Shown: positions 60,884 through 64,000 of the stretch, one piece after another | Layout: each line of letters opens with the position of its first letter | Numbering within the stretch: the stretch's first letter is position 1 | Assembly: GCF_947507565.1 (NCBI RefSeq) | Contig: NC_089187.1 | Coordinates: 2,294,001-2,358,000 of the forward strand | DNA length: 64,000 bases | DNA from: Oscarella lobularis | Taxonomy: Eukaryota > Porifera > Homoscleromorpha > Homosclerophorida > Oscarellidae | Reading direction: 5' to 3' | Program-made: the position numbers and the translations under genes | Notes under the pieces: model-generated | Database searches by the model: none | What the model saw: only the letters and a program-made list of their open reading frames with translations | Told to the model about the DNA's origin: nothing

Positions 60884-63030
60884 ATGATGACGTGGACGCT
60901 CGCTCGTGTTCTCGCTCTTTCCCTTTTCGTTTTCGCTTCAATTTCGCTAGCATCGGCTGCAGAGGACGCCGATGCAGCTCCCGAAGACGTTGCAGAGCAA
61001 CATCCCGCCGAAGAAACGTCGCAAGACGAAACAGAAGCGAGCGAGACAACGGAAAGCGACGTAATCGACCTAAAAGAAGCGAATTTCGACGAAACAATAC
61101 AATCAAACGAAATAATACTAGTAGAATTTTACGCTCCATGGTAAAGAAACTCGACCCCACGTAGAAATAGATACATGTGTATTTAGGTGTGGACACTGCA
61201 AAGCTTTGGCACCAGCCTACGAAAAAGCAGCGACAATTCTTAAAGAAAACGATCCTCCCGTGGCTTTAGCTAAAGTAACTGCTCCATATATTCAAATAAT
61301 TTTTTTATTGATTTTTGTTGCTAAGGTTGATGCCACTTTGGAACAGGACTTGGCTTCGAGATTCGGCGTTTCCGGGTATCCCACATTAAAGGTATTTAAA
61401 AACGGAGATCCTTTTGACTACGACGGACCACGTGACGAGGACGGTGAGAATCCACTTCCTCATTGGATGAGTACATCTTATTCTTTCTCTCTCTAATAGG
61501 CATCGTGAGTTATATGAAAGAGAGAGCGGATCCAAATTGGAAGCCGCCTCCCGAAGCCGTTATAACATTGGATACGGATACCTTCGCCGAACGGATTAAT
61601 AACGAGGAAATAATTCTAGTTGAATTCTACGCGCCTTGGTAATGGAAGTCATTAGGAAAATTCCGCGTAGGGGAAATACATATGTATGCGTAGGTGTGGT
61701 CATTGCAAGCAATTGGCTCCTCAATATGAAAAGGCTGCTCAGCGTCTACAGAAGGAAGACCCGCCCATTCCTCTAGCCAAAGTGGACGCCACAAAGGAAG
61801 CGGATCTAGCGAAAGAGTATGACGTCACCGGATACCCAACCCTCATGATTTTCCGTAAAGGAACCAAGTACTCCTACGACGGACCGCGAGAAGAAAGAGG
61901 TAGAAAAATCAATAATAAATAAATAATTTAATCAATTTAATAAAGGTATTGTGGATTATATGAAAAGGCAATCGGGACCAGCCAGCAAAGAGCTACGTTT
62001 TCCCAAGGAAGTCACTAGCTACATTAACCAAGGTGTAGCCGTTGTCTTGGGAGCCTTCGACATGTCCTCGACATCTCGCTTCTATGATATCTACGTCGAA
62101 GCTTCCAACAGACTTCGCGACGAATTTCCTCTCGCGCACACATTCATCCCGGAAGCGTACGCCAAATACGGTCACGGAATCGTCGTGATTCAACCGGAAA
62201 AATTCCAATCGAAATACGAGCCGAAATTCCGTTTTCTGGGCGGCTACGAGTCAGCAGACGACGTCGTGGAATTCGTCGAAAAGCACGCGCTTCCTCTCGT
62301 CGGCGAATTCACGTCGCAAACGCGTAAATACTACGATAAATCCAAGCCGACTCTCGTCGCCTTCTACACGGTCGACTGGAGTTTCGATCACAAAGCCGAC
62401 ACCCAATTCTGGCGAAGCAAAATTCTCAACGTCGCCAACGACTATCCGGACATAAAATTCGCCATTGCGAACGACGAGGAATTCGAAAGCGAATTAAAAT
62501 TATTTCAATTGGACGATTTCGGCGGCGACGTCGCCGTGGGAATCTACGGCAAGGAGACGAATCGCTATAAGATGACGGAGGAGGATTTCGATGAGGACGC
62601 TCTTCGCGATTTCGTCGACGCGTTCAAAGGCGGCGAATTGACGGCGATTGTGCGATCGCAACCCGCGCCAAAACACAATACGGGACCGGTGACGGTCGTC
62701 GTGGGTAAAACGTTTCAGAAAATCGTTATGGATAAGAGGAAGGATGTTCTGATTGAGTTCTATGCGCCCTGGTGCGGTCATTGCAAGCAGCTTGAGCCCA
62801 AGTATAAGCAACTGGCGAAACGCTATAAGGAGAATAAGGACGTCGTCATTGCGAAGTTGGATGCGACGGCGAACGATTTTCCGTCTCAGTTCAAGGTCGA
62901 GGGTTTTCCGACGATATTTTTTGTGCCGCGAGGCGACTCGCAGGAGCCGGTTAAGTACGAAGGTGGGCGTGAGGTCGACGATTTTGTCAAGTTTTTGGAT
63001 AGGAAAGTGAAGGGGAAGGAGGAGCTTTGA
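60884..63030 (+). CDS. PDIA4: PDIA4/ERp72 protein disulfide isomerase
   Basis: ER thiol oxidoreductase with three catalytic thioredoxin domains. Signal peptide ([20 protein letters not shown]), acidic N-terminal segment rich in Glu, then domain a0 with [14 protein letters not shown], domain a with [21 protein letters not shown], non-catalytic b and b' (long exon), and domain a' with [15 protein letters not shown]. Both N-terminal active sites are split by an intron at the same place (between Trp and CGHC), which shows they arose by duplication; the third is not split. Ends KGKEEL, the KEEL retention signal also used by vertebrate ERp72. Start at 60884 or the next codon (MM). Confidence 0.96.
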
Positions 63031-63333
63031 CGGGCGTGGACTCTTGTAGAAGGTCTCTTTTGACTGTTTTTTCTTTGTTTTCTGCTGGTGCGTATGTGTT
63101 TATGTCTCAAATCTATTGTTTTCTCTCTCTTTCTTGCACAGTCTACTTATCAAGTATCTCTTCGTTTTTTTATTATTAGACTACAGGAAGCTTGATTCGT
63201 CGTTTGCGGCATCTACGCTGAGAGCGCATGACCCCGGGCACGCTGTGGGAAAAGATGAATTAATAATCCGAAAATCTATATAATTCGACCACGTGGCGAG
63301 CCTAGCGCGCGTTCGCCTTCCCATTTCAAAAAT
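63031..63333. other. Convergent intergenic spacer
   Basis: About 300 bp between the PDIA4 and lectin stops; contains 3' UTRs. Nothing else recognised. Confidence 0.5.
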
Positions 63334-63887
63334 TCACTTGCCTTTCGTTTTGCATACGAACGGGATTTCGGTTAGGCCGCAGCCGGAAAGGGCCATCGAC
63401 CAGCCGCGATCGCTTCTCGCTTCGACGCAGTCGCGCGAATTGCGATTTTGAGGCTCGTTCTCGGCCCACGCGTCGAAAAGAACGACGGAGCCGTCGGTCC
63501 AGACGAAACGGCCTTCGCGCGTCAAATTTTCCAAATCGGTAAGCCCAATCCAAAACGATTCGTTCGCATCGACGATACTATTGACGAACGCGAGCTCGTC
63601 GTGGGCGTGGACGCTCACGAGCTTGCCCCCGTTGAAATTCTCGCACATTCGATCGGCTAATGCAAATTGGCGCTTCCACCTGCGCGAGAAGTAGCGATAG
63701 CAGTGCGCGTTATGCAAGCGAAACCCTGACGGGCACTCTAGAACAATATGACCTGTACGAAAGCTAATATTTGTCAGTGCGAGGAATGGGGATCCGATTT
63801 ACCATATGCATGATCGTTCTCTAATGGAATTCCCGATATGCGCACGAAAATCGAGTAGAATAGGGATAACGCGGCGAGCGCGTCCAT
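63334..63887 (-). CDS. Small secreted C-type lectin-like protein
   Basis: Two exons. Exon 1 (from 63887) MDALAALSLFYSIFVRISG is a signal peptide. Exon 2 is one C-type lectin domain: CPSGFRLHNAHCYRYFSRRW, ALADRMCENFNGGKLVSVHA, the WIGL core (ESFWIGLTDLE), FVWTDGSVV, WAENEPQN, DCVEARSDRGWSMALSGCGL and FVCKTKGK. About 160 residues, six cysteines. The sugar-site motif is EPQ where EPN (mannose type) or QPD (galactose type) is usual, and the WND calcium motif near the end is WSM. Calcium-dependent sugar binding is therefore doubtful. It may be a recognition or matrix protein; no membrane anchor. Confidence 0.88.
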
Positions 63888-64000
63888 TTTCTGCACCGTC
63901 TTCTCCCCGGATACAAAACGCTGTGGTTATGGCAACCGATATCGTCTCGTGTGTTCACGTGATCGACTTTCGTGCGAACTTTCGCGACGCGCGGCGAGCT

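Overview
The window is nuclear DNA from an animal. The genes have many short introns (often about 45-150 bp) and are packed with little space between them. Among them are a paired-like homeobox gene with an OAR tail, a TGF-beta/BMP-receptor-type ectodomain, a death-domain caspase, WIP, tectonic, a cadherin-type receptor kinase and a large set of mitochondrial and ER housekeeping genes. This mixture of bilaterian-like genes with a crinkler-like nuclease/kinase and an ankyrin/vWA protein, in a compact genome, suggests an early-branching metazoan, most likely a sponge (an Oscarella-like homoscleromorph would fit). The species call is inference; the metazoan call is strong.

Layout. 0-9.2 kb: a ZAK/MAP3K20 kinase (minus, runs off the left edge), a secreted receptor-ectodomain protein, a death-domain caspase and an OSR1/SPAK kinase. 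9.3-16.8 kb: ABCF2 with a pogo-like MITE in its first intron, a small ankyrin protein, a U1-type zinc-finger protein and TMEM98. 17-26 kb is the most accessory-like part: a large ankyrin-filamin-vWA gene bracketed by 70-bp direct repeats, a perfect 24-bp foldback, a small unknown gene, a strongly structured and possibly non-coding stretch, and an Ig / PD-(D/E)XK nuclease / protein kinase gene. 26-31.5 kb: an ABCG2-type transporter, an N-terminally lipidated Ras-like GTPase, a COX7A-like subunit and tubulin cofactor B. 31.5-38.6 kb: two neighbouring progranulin genes, one with eleven 228-bp near-identical periods. 38.7-47 kb: tectonic, citrate synthase, a secreted polyamine-oxidase-type flavoprotein and COQ10. 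47-53.7 kb: a cadherin-type receptor kinase with a degenerate catalytic loop, and an ARX-like homeobox gene. 55.6-63.9 kb: WIP, HSP10 and HSP60 head to head, PDIA4/ERp72 and a C-type lectin.

Many genes are arranged head to head with very short shared promoters (ABCG2/GTPase, COX7A/TBCB, TCTN/CS, HSP10/HSP60). The HSP10/HSP60 pair is a known conserved arrangement. The others form no pathway cluster. The mitochondrial genes (CS, COX7A, COQ10, HSP60, HSP10) are simply interspersed. Exon joins were made by eye from GT-AG (occasionally GC-AG) signals and by matching to remembered families; small boundary errors are possible.
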